A DNA stretch of 26,604 bases from positions 1 to 26,604 of IMG/VR virus record IMGVR_UViG_3300039188_000010; one strand, written 5' to 3'. Below the pieces are notes generated by a model, which saw only the letters and a list, made by a program, of their open reading frames with translations, had not been told where the DNA came from and did no database searches. Position numbers and translations under genes: made by a program. Shown one piece after another: positions 13,992-21,622 of this stretch. Each line of letters begins with the position of its first letter. Within the stretch, counting starts at the first letter, position 1. Origin of the DNA: a virus.

Positions 13992-14332
13992 AAGCACACG
14001 AACTAATTCCCGGCATTGTCGGCGGAATCGCATTCTACTCAGTCTACAAGTTCGGCACTGACGACGCGGCATCAATGACATTGATGGGCTTTGCTGTAGC
14101 CTTTCTGATTTGCTGTCACATCGGCCAAGCTGTAACCTTGAGGGCTGTCATCTCTGGCCTATTGGCGGCACCTGCCGGCCTGTTTACGATAGGCTTGCTG
14201 CACATGGACATTGGCAACTATGAGGGCGGTTGGCTCTTAATGAGCCTTATAGTGTATGTTTTTGTAGGATTAGCGTATCAGGTGGGCAAGAAGTGCAAGC
14301 CGGTAAACTCAATAGTTAAACAAGGAAAATAG
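13988..14332 (+). CDS. Integral membrane protein with apparent AUA start
   Basis: The frame encodes 114 residues from ATA 13988. No ATG, GTG, TTG or CTG exists in frame between the upstream stop at 13961 and ATG 14075. However, the first 29 codons encode a sensible N-terminus (KAHELIPGIVGGIAFYSVYKFGTDDAAS), and AGGAG at 13975-13979 sits 8 bases before the ATA. The ATAA overlap with the preceding stop mirrors the usual ATGA. The protein has about four hydrophobic segments (near 8-24, 33-46, 53-69, 79-95) and a basic tail. If ATG 14075 is the real start, the product has 85 residues and lacks the first segment. A superinfection-exclusion or lysogenic-conversion role is inferred from context only. 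Confidence 0.62.
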   Translation: MKAHELIPGIVGGIAFYSVYKFGTDDAASMTLMGFAVAFLICCHIGQAVTLRAVISGLLAAPAGLFTIGLLHMDIGNYEGGWLLMSLIVYVFVGLAYQVGKKCKPVNSIVKQGK

Positions 14333-14334
14333 CA

Positions 14335-14694
14335 ATGACCGAACAAAACACAGCACTTGAAATGTTAAAAGCTATCCACGAAGACCAATCAGCAACCCTA
14401 CCCAGTGGCCGGGAATACAAGCTAACGACCGTTACGCACAATCAGCGGCGCCGAGTGTTTGCCTTTTTCTCCAAACGGCAAGGTGAGATTCAAGGGGGCG
14501 ACTTTTCGTTTCTGGATTCTGTTGATTTTGAGCCGGTTGAGAAGGTGATTCTCGAAACCGTGCTGTTTGAGGATCAGCAGCTCAGCAAGCTAAAAATCCA
14601 CTTTGACCAGTACCCGGAAGATTACGTTATTTTTATTACGACGATGCTGGGCGTATATAGCTACCCTTTTTTGAAAGGGAACCTTGGCGGCTAA
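14335..14694 (+). CDS. Tail assembly chaperone, short (zero-frame) form
   Basis: A 119-residue protein between tube and tape measure, the position of lambda gpG-like tail assembly chaperones. It begins MTEQNTALEMLKAI, holds a charged β-region (LPSGREYKLTTVTHNQRRRVF), and ends LGVYSYPFLKGNLGG. These chaperones coat the tape measure protein during tail assembly. The start is ATG 14335 after AAGGA. Near its end lies TTTTTTG in the slippery register, giving a longer fusion. This is the major expected product. Confidence 0.78.
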   Translation: MTEQNTALEMLKAIHEDQSATLPSGREYKLTTVTHNQRRRVFAFFSKRQGEIQGGDFSFLDSVDFEPVEKVILETVLFEDQQLSKLKIHFDQYPEDYVIFITTMLGVYSYPFLKGNLGG

Positions 14695-14909
14695 CTGTCC
14701 CGATACCACTGTCCGAACCCAGCCTTGTCAAGCGCACAAACCTTAGCAACCAGGCGATGATAGAGCACGCCTTGGTTCGTCACGGTTACGGCACGCTTGC
14801 CGAGATCCGGCAGATGGACACGCGGGACTTCCTCGACGCGGTGGAGTATCAGGAGATCGCGTCAGCTATCGAGCAGTACCACATGAACGAAGCTCAGCGG
14901 GCACGGTGA
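14335..14909 (+). CDS. Tail assembly chaperone, -1 frameshift fusion (gpGT-like)
   Basis: T_TTT_TTG at 14667-14673 is exactly in the X_XXY_YYZ register of the zero frame. A -1 slip reads through 14673 again and continues to TGA 14907, giving about 191 residues. The added 78 residues are a coherent domain (LSNQAMIEHALVRHGYG, then LAEIRQMDTRDFLDAVEYQEIASA) with no start codon suited to independent expression near its beginning. Lambda G/GT and many other phages make the long chaperone this way. A GGGA/TCCC stem downstream (14677-14701) could stimulate slippage. Junction is predicted, not measured. Confidence 0.82.
14667..14673 (+). promoter_or_regulatory. Programmed -1 frameshift slippery heptamer
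   Basis: TTTTTTG is read as T TTT TTG in the chaperone frame and lies seven codons before the zero-frame stop, where lambda-type G/GT slippery sites lie. The -1 frame downstream is open for 78 codons and encodes an appropriate domain. Confidence 0.82.
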
Positions 14910-14933
14910 CACGGCCCGCTGCTGTGCTATACT
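14906..14933 (+). promoter_or_regulatory. Possible extended -10 promoter before the tape measure gene
   Basis: GTGACA (14906-14911), a 16-base spacer and TATACT (14928-14933) with TG two positions upstream (TGC-TATACT) form a plausible extended -10 promoter. It would start transcription about 26 bases before the tape measure ATG. An ATACTTGT...AAAYGCAA arrangement similar to that before gene 24503 follows. Confidence 0.45.
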
Positions 14934-14965
14934 TGTGCGAAATGCAATCAGCATAGGCTCAATCT

Positions 14966-16912
14966 ATGGCCGTCGTCACGGAACTAATCACCAGGTTTGG
15001 CTTTGAAGGCTCACTTGATCCGCTACAAAGTTACAATTCATCTTTAGGCAAGGGCATTGGTTTGCTGGCCGGCCTAGCTGCGGGACTCGGTGTTGCCGTG
15101 CTTGGTGTCGGCAAGTTTGTGACTGGGATCAGTCAATCACTTCAGCCGCTTATAGACCTTAACGCGCAAACCGGTGTGTCCGTCGAGAAGATCCAGGAAT
15201 TGTCTTTCATTGCAGAGCAATCCAGTTCATCAAGCGAAGCTCTTTTTTCGTCACTTAGCGGACTAAGCGCTAAGGTTGGCGAGGCCGCACAAAAGGGCAG
15301 TGAAGATTTTTCACGGCTTGGCATTAGCGTTAGGGATGCTAACGGGCAAGTAAAGTCTACAGATTCCGTTTTGGCAGAAGTGAGCAGCCGCTTTAAGCAG
15401 TTAGGGCTGTCCATGAGCGAGCAGCAGGGATTTGCTGAAGCACTTGGCATAGACCCCAGCCTGCTAAGCATGCTAAATAAAACCGGTTCTGAAATGGCCG
15501 CACTGCGCGAAGAGTCTCAACTGCTGGGTGTGCTTACGACCAAACAAGTAAAGAGCGCAGAGGATTACAACGAATCGCTTAGCAAGCTAGGGTTTGGCAT
15601 GCAGTCGGTCAAGCGGTTTATTGCTGTTGGCCTTGCGCCCGAGCTGACAGAAATGGCCAATGACTTTACCAGCCTGCTGGCGTCCAACAAAGACTTTATC
15701 ATCAACGGCATCACGGCGACTGTGGGGATATTGCGCGACCTGGTTGACGCCCTCATAAGGGTTGCGCCCTTTATAGCGGCAGTCGGCGCAGCTTTCTTGC
15801 TGGCAAAAGTTTATACGCTCGGGTTTGCCGGCTCGCTGGCGCTTGTGTTCTCGCCCGCCATTCTTATTGCTGCTGGGATTGCAGCCGTTATAGTTGTATT
15901 GGATGATTTGATAGTTGCTTTTCAGGGTGGTAATTCAGTTATCAGAAACTTCTTTTTAGAATTTCTTGGCTTTGACATTAGACCGGTATTGCAGGGTATT
16001 GCTGATGTATTTGGGAAGCTTGTCAGCGGAATATCCGGCGGGGCCAAAATAATATTTGATCTTTTGGAACCGTTTAGTGGATTGATTGCTGGTGTTGCTG
16101 CCGCCTTTGCTGTCGCTGCGGCTGGCCCGGCTATATTCGCAGGTGCTCTGGCGCTTATAACCTCACCCGTAACCCTCATAGTTGCCGGTATTGCTGGAAT
16201 ATTATTTGCGGTGGATGATCTATCAAAGGCGCTGAGCGGTGGCCAGTCCGTCATAGCTGATTTCTTTCAAGAGTTTCTTGGTTTTGACATACAGCCGGTG
16301 CTTGTTGACATCATAGACGGATTTAAAGAAGTGTTTAGCCTCGTGCTCGGCCTTGCCACTGGCTTTTTAGCGACATTCGGAGGTATATTTTCTGGCATCG
16401 GTAAGCTGATGACCGGTAATTTCTCCGAAGGCATTGCTGATTTGACAGATAGTTTTTCGATATTCGTAGACACCATTGCCATAGCTTTTGAGAATGTTTT
16501 TGGTGCGGCTTTTGACTCCATTAAGCAAATGGCTTTAAGCATACTGCCCGACTGGGCTGTCAGCTTAATCGGCGGAGCAGCCGAAGGTGTTGGGAACGCA
16601 ACGGAGTCTGTCGGCAATCTTGCCAGCGAGGCAGGCGGGGCCATCAGTGGGCTTTTCGGTGGGGCTACGGACGCTATAAGTGGGCTTTTCGGTGGCGGAG
16701 AAAGCACAATGCCAATGGCCCAGTCGTCACAAGTCTTTCAGCCAGGCGGCGGGCGAGCCAACAACCTCGCGCAGTCCAGCACAGTAGAGCAAAACGTTAC
16801 CATGGACATTCGCACATCAGATCCAGAACGGGCCGGTAAAGCGGCTTCAGACGGCTTGCAGCGACAGCTTGAAGACGCACGGAATCAGACAGTGGGCAGA
16901 GGGGGCAGTTAA
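14966..16912 (+). CDS. Tape measure protein
   Basis: A 648-residue protein that sets tail length and may help DNA entry. It has the expected long helical layout: a polar N-terminal third (residues about 56-245), hydrophobic Gly/Ala-rich segments (about 246-460), and a flexible C-terminus with an AISGLFGG duplication. Two copies of a 52-residue unit containing SP..LI.AGIA and EFLGFDI.PVL occur at residues 291-342 and 395-446. The length is short for a myovirus and predicts a tail near 100 nm by the rule of about 0.15 nm per residue. The start ATG 14966 has only a weak ribosome site. Confidence 0.88.
   Translation: MAVVTELITRFGFEGSLDPLQSYNSSLGKGIGLLAGLAAGLGVAVLGVGKFVTGISQSLQPLIDLNAQTGVSVEKIQELSFIAEQSSSSSEALFSSLSGLSAKVGEAAQKGSEDFSRLGISVRDANGQVKSTDSVLAEVSSRFKQLGLSMSEQQGFAEALGIDPSLLSMLNKTGSEMAALREESQLLGVLTTKQVKSAEDYNESLSKLGFGMQSVKRFIAVGLAPELTEMANDFTSLLASNKDFIINGITATVGILRDLVDALIRVAPFIAAVGAAFLLAKVYTLGFAGSLALVFSPAILIAAGIAAVIVVLDDLIVAFQGGNSVIRNFFLEFLGFDIRPVLQGIADVFGKLVSGISGGAKIIFDLLEPFSGLIAGVAAAFAVAAAGPAIFAGALALITSPVTLIVAGIAGILFAVDDLSKALSGGQSVIADFFQEFLGFDIQPVLVDIIDGFKEVFSLVLGLATGFLATFGGIFSGIGKLMTGNFSEGIADLTDSFSIFVDTIAIAFENVFGAAFDSIKQMALSILPDWAVSLIGGAAEGVGNATESVGNLASEAGGAISGLFGGATDAISGLFGGGESTMPMAQSSQVFQPGGGRANNLAQSSTVEQNVTMDIRTSDPERAGKAASDGLQRQLEDARNQTVGRGGS
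15836..16303 (+). repeat. Internal 52-residue duplication in the tape measure gene
   Basis: Segments 15836-15991 and 16148-16303 encode the same 52-residue unit without gaps, 32 residues being identical by hand alignment, offset by 104 residues. The DNA has diverged, so the duplication is old or kept by selection on protein. Confidence 0.75.
16646..16695 (+). repeat. Exact 17-bp repeat in the tape measure 3' end
   Basis: AGTGGGCTTTTCGGTGG occurs at 16646-16662 and 16679-16695, 33 bases (11 codons) apart, encoding SGLFGG twice. The identity at DNA level suggests a recent duplication. Confidence 0.8.
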
Positions 16913-17673
16913 TGAGCGTTCGTGATTATCTTAGCAGCCAGTTCGGCAACGATGAAAAAGAGGCTGTAGGCATCGGCGGATTCATTACAGCAGCTCGCGT
17001 CAGCGAGCGGGTAAACCGCAGCGCATCTGTGCCGACCACATTCCTGGAAGACGGCACACACATAAACGATCACATTATTCGCAACCCAATAACATTGAGC
17101 ATTGAGGGGAGCGTGTCGGACACGTTTGTAATGCCAAACCCTGCTATTGCCGCTTTACAGGCTGCCCAGTCACAAGTTGGAAACATTACGCAGTACGCGC
17201 CCGCTAGAACCCAAGCCCAGCTCAGCAGAGTGTCGGAGCTTGCAAATGACTTTAACAATGTCGTGGGCCAAGTTGATAGATTTCTTGAGGCAAGCGACCG
17301 AATAGCTGGTTATCTGGGAATGCAGGACAGTACAGAAAAAAGCAACATCGAGAATTTTATCGACACAATGGAATCATTGCAGGAAGGCGATCAGCTAATA
17401 AGCATTGATATGCCGTTCCGCACTTACGACAGAATGTATATCATTTCCCTTGAGACTAGTCGAAGCAACGAAAAAAACGCGCTAGACTTTACAATGGAGC
17501 TACAGCAATTCCGGTTTGCTGCTGTCATATTTGCAGAAATAACAGCGGCACCTGCTGCGTCAACCGCTACTAATGGGCAAACGGAATCGTCAAAAGACAA
17601 AGGCGTTCAAGAGGGCGATGACGTTGCCGACAGCCTCGCCACTTCCTTTAAAAACCTAGTGTCTGGGGGTTAG
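16912..17673 (+). CDS. Dit-like baseplate protein
   Basis: This 253-residue protein is directly downstream of the tape measure gene (TAATG overlap), the slot for the distal tail hub. The N-terminal part (FITAARVSERVNRSASVPTTFLEDGTHINDHIIRNPITLSIEGSVSD) and the later SIDMPFRTYDRMYIISLETSRSNEKNALDFTMELQQFRF match the Dit-like N-terminal domain of compact myoviruses. A helical region separates them (about 95-150). The last 45 residues are polar and disordered. It would form the central ring below the tube. Confidence 0.8.
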   Translation: MSVRDYLSSQFGNDEKEAVGIGGFITAARVSERVNRSASVPTTFLEDGTHINDHIIRNPITLSIEGSVSDTFVMPNPAIAALQAAQSQVGNITQYAPARTQAQLSRVSELANDFNNVVGQVDRFLEASDRIAGYLGMQDSTEKSNIENFIDTMESLQEGDQLISIDMPFRTYDRMYIISLETSRSNEKNALDFTMELQQFRFAAVIFAEITAAPAASTATNGQTESSKDKGVQEGDDVADSLATSFKNLVSGG

Positions 17674-17674
17674 C

Positions 17675-18013
17675 ATGAAACGATTACAAAACATCACTGA
17701 TGAGCCTATCCAGCGGCACACTATTCTTTTTGAGCAAGATGAGATCACGTTCGTTTTGAGGTTTTACCCGCGCACACAGGTATGGCTTTTTGACGTAGAG
17801 TTTGGCTCCAGGCAGGTGTACGGCCTGAAGATGTCGGTGGGGGTGCTTCACCTAATAAGCCAGAATCAGCCGTTTGACTTTTTCTGCATTGATAAAAGCG
17901 GCAACGGTATTGACCCATTTACTCGACAGGATTTCAGCGCAGGCCGGTGCGAAATCTATTTGCTCGAGGCTGCGGATATGGTGCAGATTCGGGGCGTGGA
18001 GGTGCAGTTTTGA
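17675..18013 (+). CDS. Baseplate plug-like protein
   Basis: This 112-residue β-rich protein resembles the small plug protein described for simple myovirus baseplates such as cyanophage Pam3. Key stretches are HTILFEQDEITFVLRFYPRTQVWLFDV and a final GRCEIYLLEAADMVQIRGVEVQF. It lies between Dit-like and hub genes. Its stop overlaps the hub's TTG start. The assignment rests on position and the EITFVLRFYPRTQVW-type core. Confidence 0.72.
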   Translation: MKRLQNITDEPIQRHTILFEQDEITFVLRFYPRTQVWLFDVEFGSRQVYGLKMSVGVLHLISQNQPFDFFCIDKSGNGIDPFTRQDFSAGRCEIYLLEAADMVQIRGVEVQF

Positions 18014-18843
18014 GCACCCAAAGATTTAACAGAACCTACACGCTAGAGATCGACATAGGCACGCGCACCGAAATTATCCGGCCACCCATGCGTATCACCT
18101 TTGAGGTTGACAAATCTACTAGCGGCGGGCTTAACAAGGCCCGCATTCAGCTTTACAACATCGAAGAGCGCAAGCGCCTGGCGTTGGCAAAGGATGCTGA
18201 GCAGCAGGGCAAGCGCATCCCAATACGTCTGTCGTGTGGCTATCAGGACAGGCAAGAACTGATATTCAAAGGAACGATATTTACCGGCGGCACCGAGCGC
18301 CAGGGGCCGGATCTTGTCACTACTATAGAGTCTCAAGATGGCGGATTTGACTTTGCCAACAGTTTCACAAGCAGGACAGTGGAGGGCGGTCGACGGGCTG
18401 TGGATTCGGCTCTTCAAGACATGACCAACACGGGTGTGGGCAAGATTACCGAGCGGCCTGTATTGACACGGCCCAAGGTTTTAGTGGGGAACAGCGTCGA
18501 GCTGATAAACGAAATGGTCGGGCCTGAGGAAAACTGGTACATAGAAGACGAGCAGCTTTACATTATTAAAGAAGATGAGGTGACAAGCAGGTTTATTTCA
18601 GTTGTTAGCGCAGCAACGGGACTAATCAGCACGCCGACGCGTAAGAGCAAGCGCGTGACGTTTCAGACGCTTATCAATCCAACCGTAAAGATCGGGCGGC
18701 GCGTCAAGCTAGAGAGCACGACAGCGCCGTATATGGACGGGGTTTACAAGATCGAAACCATAACTTATAGCGGCGACAACTACGGGGACGCATGGAGCCA
18801 GACGTGCACCGGAATGCTAGGGCAAGGAACGGTGGTTTTATGA
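18010..18843 (+). CDS. Baseplate hub protein (gp27/gp44-like)
   Basis: A 277-residue protein with the hub layout of T4 gp27/Mu gp44-like proteins: TLEIDI at the start, ITFEVDKSTSGGLNKARIQLYNIEERKR, IRLSCGYQDRQELIFKGTIF, and a later PEENWYIEDEQLYIIKEDE segment. It joins tube to spike. The TTG at 18010 is preferred: GGAGG (17998-18002) is 7 bases upstream and the codon overlaps the previous stop as TTGA. An upstream GTG at 17947 would add an unlikely Gly-rich leader from inside the plug gene. Family similarity also begins after the TTG. Confidence 0.82.
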   Translation: MSTQRFNRTYTLEIDIGTRTEIIRPPMRITFEVDKSTSGGLNKARIQLYNIEERKRLALAKDAEQQGKRIPIRLSCGYQDRQELIFKGTIFTGGTERQGPDLVTTIESQDGGFDFANSFTSRTVEGGRRAVDSALQDMTNTGVGKITERPVLTRPKVLVGNSVELINEMVGPEENWYIEDEQLYIIKEDEVTSRFISVVSAATGLISTPTRKSKRVTFQTLINPTVKIGRRVKLESTTAPYMDGVYKIETITYSGDNYGDAWSQTCTGMLGQGTVVL

Positions 18844-19463
18844 ATGAAAAAAGACAGCTTATAGACGTCATTAATGATGCAATTTTTTTTGCAATGTCCA
18901 ACCTGCACACTGCGACTATTGCCAAAGTGACTGGCGTGCAATCCAAAACAATCAGCGTACAGCCGGTCATTAACCGAGTCGTTAACAAAGTTTCTATAGA
19001 GTTGCCCGAGTTCACAATGGTTCCGCCTGTATTCATGCAAGGCGGCGGAAGCCACACAGCTTATCCGATAGTCGTGGGAGATTACTGCCTGCTGATCCTG
19101 ACAGAGCGGTGCTTCGACCGGTGGTACGGCGGCGCAGACTTTCAAAGCCCTGCCGAATTTAGGATGCACGACTACAGCGACGGGTTGGCAATTGTTGGCG
19201 TAAACCCGCTGGCCAGCGCAATTACCATACCAAGCGTTATCCAACAGACTGGCGACACGAATCAGGACGGCAACTATACGCATCAAGGCAACATGGTCCA
19301 GATTGGCGATCTAACTGTCACTGGTAATCTACAGGTCAACGGCGACATTACGTGCACCGGCACGCTGGTGGTGGCAGCAGCGACGATTGGCGGCATAGAC
19401 TTTGGCACACACACTCACAGCGGCGTAGATACCGGGCCGGGCAGCACAGGAGGGCCGCAATAA
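18840..19463 (+). CDS. Baseplate spike protein (Gp138/gpV-like)
   Basis: A 207-residue spike. The N-terminal OB-type part (DAIFFAMSNLHTATIAKVTGVQSKTISVQPVINR) corresponds to the Gp138 N-terminal domain. It is followed by a β-helix-like stretch (QIGDLTVTGNLQVNGDITCTGTL) and a tip with FGTHTHSGVDTGPGSTGGPQ. The HTH triplet in the tip is the kind of HxH motif that binds iron at the point of gpV-like spikes. It would pierce the outer membrane. ATG 18840 overlaps the hub stop (ATGA); longer in-frame starts lie within the hub gene and add unrelated residues. Confidence 0.88.
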   Translation: MNEKRQLIDVINDAIFFAMSNLHTATIAKVTGVQSKTISVQPVINRVVNKVSIELPEFTMVPPVFMQGGGSHTAYPIVVGDYCLLILTERCFDRWYGGADFQSPAEFRMHDYSDGLAIVGVNPLASAITIPSVIQQTGDTNQDGNYTHQGNMVQIGDLTVTGNLQVNGDITCTGTLVVAAATIGGIDFGTHTHSGVDTGPGSTGGPQ

Positions 19464-19822
19464 TGCAGGTCAGTGGACTAGACAGCAACTTAGATTGGCG
19501 ATTCGGCAAGGGCCGGGCGGTATACAAGCGCGACTCTGCCGCTATTGCACAGAACGTTTTGACGCGGCTGCGATCCTTCCGAAACGACTGGTACTTAAAC
19601 ACCGAAGCCGGCATAGATTGGATACAACTTTTAGGCAACATTGGCACGGAAAAGCGCATCATCCGCGCTGTGGAATCTGCCGTATTGCAGACTGACGGCG
19701 TGATCTCTATTCAGCGGCTTGGCATAATTCGGCGAAATGCCAATAGAGGTGTTACAATCGAACTCCAATATACCGACGTTTTCACGCAACAAGATTTGCA
19801 GACCCTGGAGCTAACCGCATGA
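19463..19822 (+). CDS. Baseplate wedge protein (gp25/gpW-like)
   Basis: This 119-residue protein shows the gp25/gpW wedge pattern: a start near DWRFGKGRAVYKRDSAAIAQNVLTRLRSFRNDWYLNTEAGIDW, and a final half with REF-type strands (GVISIQRLGIIRRNANRGVTIELQYTD). It forms the wedge core that triggers sheath contraction. ATG 19463 begins within the spike stop (TAATG) and its stop overlaps the gp47/J-like gene. A longer frame from 19352 encodes a basic, Arg/His-rich leader that is out-of-frame spike sequence and was not used. Confidence 0.86.
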   Translation: MQVSGLDSNLDWRFGKGRAVYKRDSAAIAQNVLTRLRSFRNDWYLNTEAGIDWIQLLGNIGTEKRIIRAVESAVLQTDGVISIQRLGIIRRNANRGVTIELQYTDVFTQQDLQTLELTA

Positions 19823-21000
19823 CAGCGCCACGATTCACGCCAGACGGCATTCAGGTACAGACCTTTCAGGAAATCTATGACGAGCTGGCGGCGGGCTACC
19901 GGGTAATCTATGGCGAAGATATAAACCTTGAGCCGAACAGCCCTGACGGTCAGCGCGTAGCCATAGAGGCACAGCTAGTTCTTGATTCGCAGTCGTTCGG
20001 CGCACTTGAATACAATCAACGCGATCCAGACTTTGCCCTTGGCCAGTCTCTGAACTCTATCGTTAAGCTGTCCGGCATCACGCGCAGGCCCGCCACGCGG
20101 TCGCAGGTGGACGTTGCTGTCGTGACTGATAGACCGCTTACCCTGCCGATTGATTACACCGTAGAAGACGACCTAGGGCAGTCGTGGTCAACGCTTGCAG
20201 TCAGAACTCTGATCGCCGGGACCACAACCGTCACGCTGTTCGCTCTGAGCTTTGGCGCAATAGCCGCAGACGCTGACACAATCGTTAACCCTGTGACTGT
20301 TGTTATTGGCGTTACCTCAGTTACAAACCCGTCATCTGCAACCGTGGGCATTGACGAAGAAACGGATCAAGAGCTTCGGGTACGTCGCAACAGGTCGCTT
20401 GAAACACCGCAGTCGTCTAGCATAGGCCGGATGTTTAACGCACTTGCAAGCGTGCCGAACGTCATTGATGTCGCTGTTTATGAGAACGACACGGCAACAA
20501 CAGATTCCAACAGTATACCGGCGCACAGTCTGCTTGTAGTTGTCGAAGGCGGCTCAGTGGCAAATATTGTTGAGACTATGACTAAGAACAAGACGGGCGG
20601 CAAAGGCATGATTGGCGCTGTAACCGGAGACTTTACCGAGGAATTTACTCGGCCAAACGGAACAATCTTTACCATTGTTAGCACCATGACGTTTGACCGG
20701 CCTGTTTTTGTTTCTGTGCTTGTTCGCTTAAATGCTACTTTTATTAACCCAAACCTGCCGATAGATGACGAAGCTATCCGCCAAGAAATCGCCACAAAGC
20801 AATTCAGCATTGGCGATGACCTGCTCGCGGGGGACTTGTATCAACTTGCATTTAGAGGCGGCTCTAACTTCATACCCACGAATTTAGAGATCAGCAGTGA
20901 TAACGGCGCAACGTATACGGACGGGCGAATATCTACTGCTTTGAACGGCAAGCTCAGAATATTGGCAGATAACGTAACTGTAACAGAGGTCATCCCATGA
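19819..21000 (+). CDS. Baseplate J/gp47-like protein
   Basis: A 393-residue protein of the Mu gp47/P2 J baseplate family. Landmarks are FTPDGIQVQTFQEIYDELAAGYRVIYG, LEPNSPDGQR in the N-terminal helical bundle, the β-domain with a variable Thr/Val-rich stretch, and GIDEETDQELRVRRNRSLETPQSSSIG. It joins the wedges into the baseplate ring and links to fibres. It overlaps its neighbours by ATGA on both sides. Length and order match compact myoviruses. Confidence 0.9.
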   Translation: MTAPRFTPDGIQVQTFQEIYDELAAGYRVIYGEDINLEPNSPDGQRVAIEAQLVLDSQSFGALEYNQRDPDFALGQSLNSIVKLSGITRRPATRSQVDVAVVTDRPLTLPIDYTVEDDLGQSWSTLAVRTLIAGTTTVTLFALSFGAIAADADTIVNPVTVVIGVTSVTNPSSATVGIDEETDQELRVRRNRSLETPQSSSIGRMFNALASVPNVIDVAVYENDTATTDSNSIPAHSLLVVVEGGSVANIVETMTKNKTGGKGMIGAVTGDFTEEFTRPNGTIFTIVSTMTFDRPVFVSVLVRLNATFINPNLPIDDEAIRQEIATKQFSIGDDLLAGDLYQLAFRGGSNFIPTNLEISSDNGATYTDGRISTALNGKLRILADNVTVTEVIP

Positions 21001-21605
21001 GCTTTGAGTCAGATTACGTTAACCTCCTAATAAAGCAATATTGGGAGAAGCCAAAAGCTAACGCCGAGATAGAGTTTAAAGCAGGCGTATGGAAAAAAAC
21101 ATTTGAGTTTATAGACTCGTTCACAGGGGAATTTGACCTAGACACAGCAACCGATGACCGCCTTGACATCATTGGGCGAATTGTAGGCATAGGCAGAGCA
21201 ATCCCTTTTTCTATTCCTAAAATTGCCTTTGGCTTTGATGAGAACCCAAACTCTCGCGGCTTTGACGATAAGTTTTCGCCCTTAGAAGATCGCGCACCTT
21301 TTCAAGATAAATTTGAATCGCCGTCAACTGATCTGGTTCTTGACGACAACGCATACAGACAGTTTATTCGTGCCAAGATTGCAAAGAATACATTTGGCCC
21401 CTATATGTCCGGCAATGATTCCTTGTCAATACAGCAAGCTGTTATAAATATTTTTGGCGGGCTAGCCTTTGTTACAGACAACTATGACATGACACTGACT
21501 CTGCATGTGTCGCCCCTTTTTAATAGCACCACACTTGATGCGCTTTTGGATTTATCGCTTATCCCTAAACCTCAAGGGGTCGGATACATCACAGTTATAG
21601 AATAA
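20997..21605 (+). CDS. Baseplate/tail protein (DUF2612)
   Basis: This 202-residue protein has the DUF2612 pattern: an N-terminal LIKQYWEKPKANAEIEF, then DRLDIIGRIVGIGR, a central FGFDENPNSRGFDDKFSPL segment, and a C-terminal YRQFIRAKIAKNTFG plus helix-strand end. By its place after J it is the counterpart of tail protein I/gp48 proteins that connect the fibre to the baseplate. Start ATG 20997 is coupled to the J-like gene. It is the last gene before the fibre and there is a fresh ribosome site afterwards. Confidence 0.82.
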   Translation: MSFESDYVNLLIKQYWEKPKANAEIEFKAGVWKKTFEFIDSFTGEFDLDTATDDRLDIIGRIVGIGRAIPFSIPKIAFGFDENPNSRGFDDKFSPLEDRAPFQDKFESPSTDLVLDDNAYRQFIRAKIAKNTFGPYMSGNDSLSIQQAVINIFGGLAFVTDNYDMTLTLHVSPLFNSTTLDALLDLSLIPKPQGVGYITVIE

Positions 21606-21622
21606 TTACGGGAGCTTTCTAG

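Noticed and set aside
15922-16707. Antisense ORFs across the tape measure gene
   Set aside because: They mirror the strongly biased codon usage of the hydrophobic tape measure segments and have no ribosome sites or family features.
18792-18839. Longer spike protein start within the hub gene
   Set aside because: The extra residues are hub sequence in another frame; ATG 18840 has the ATGA coupling used throughout.
19352-19462. Longer start for the gp25-like protein
   Set aside because: The added Arg/His-rich leader is the spike tip read out of frame, and the TAATG overlap at 19463 gives a normal start.
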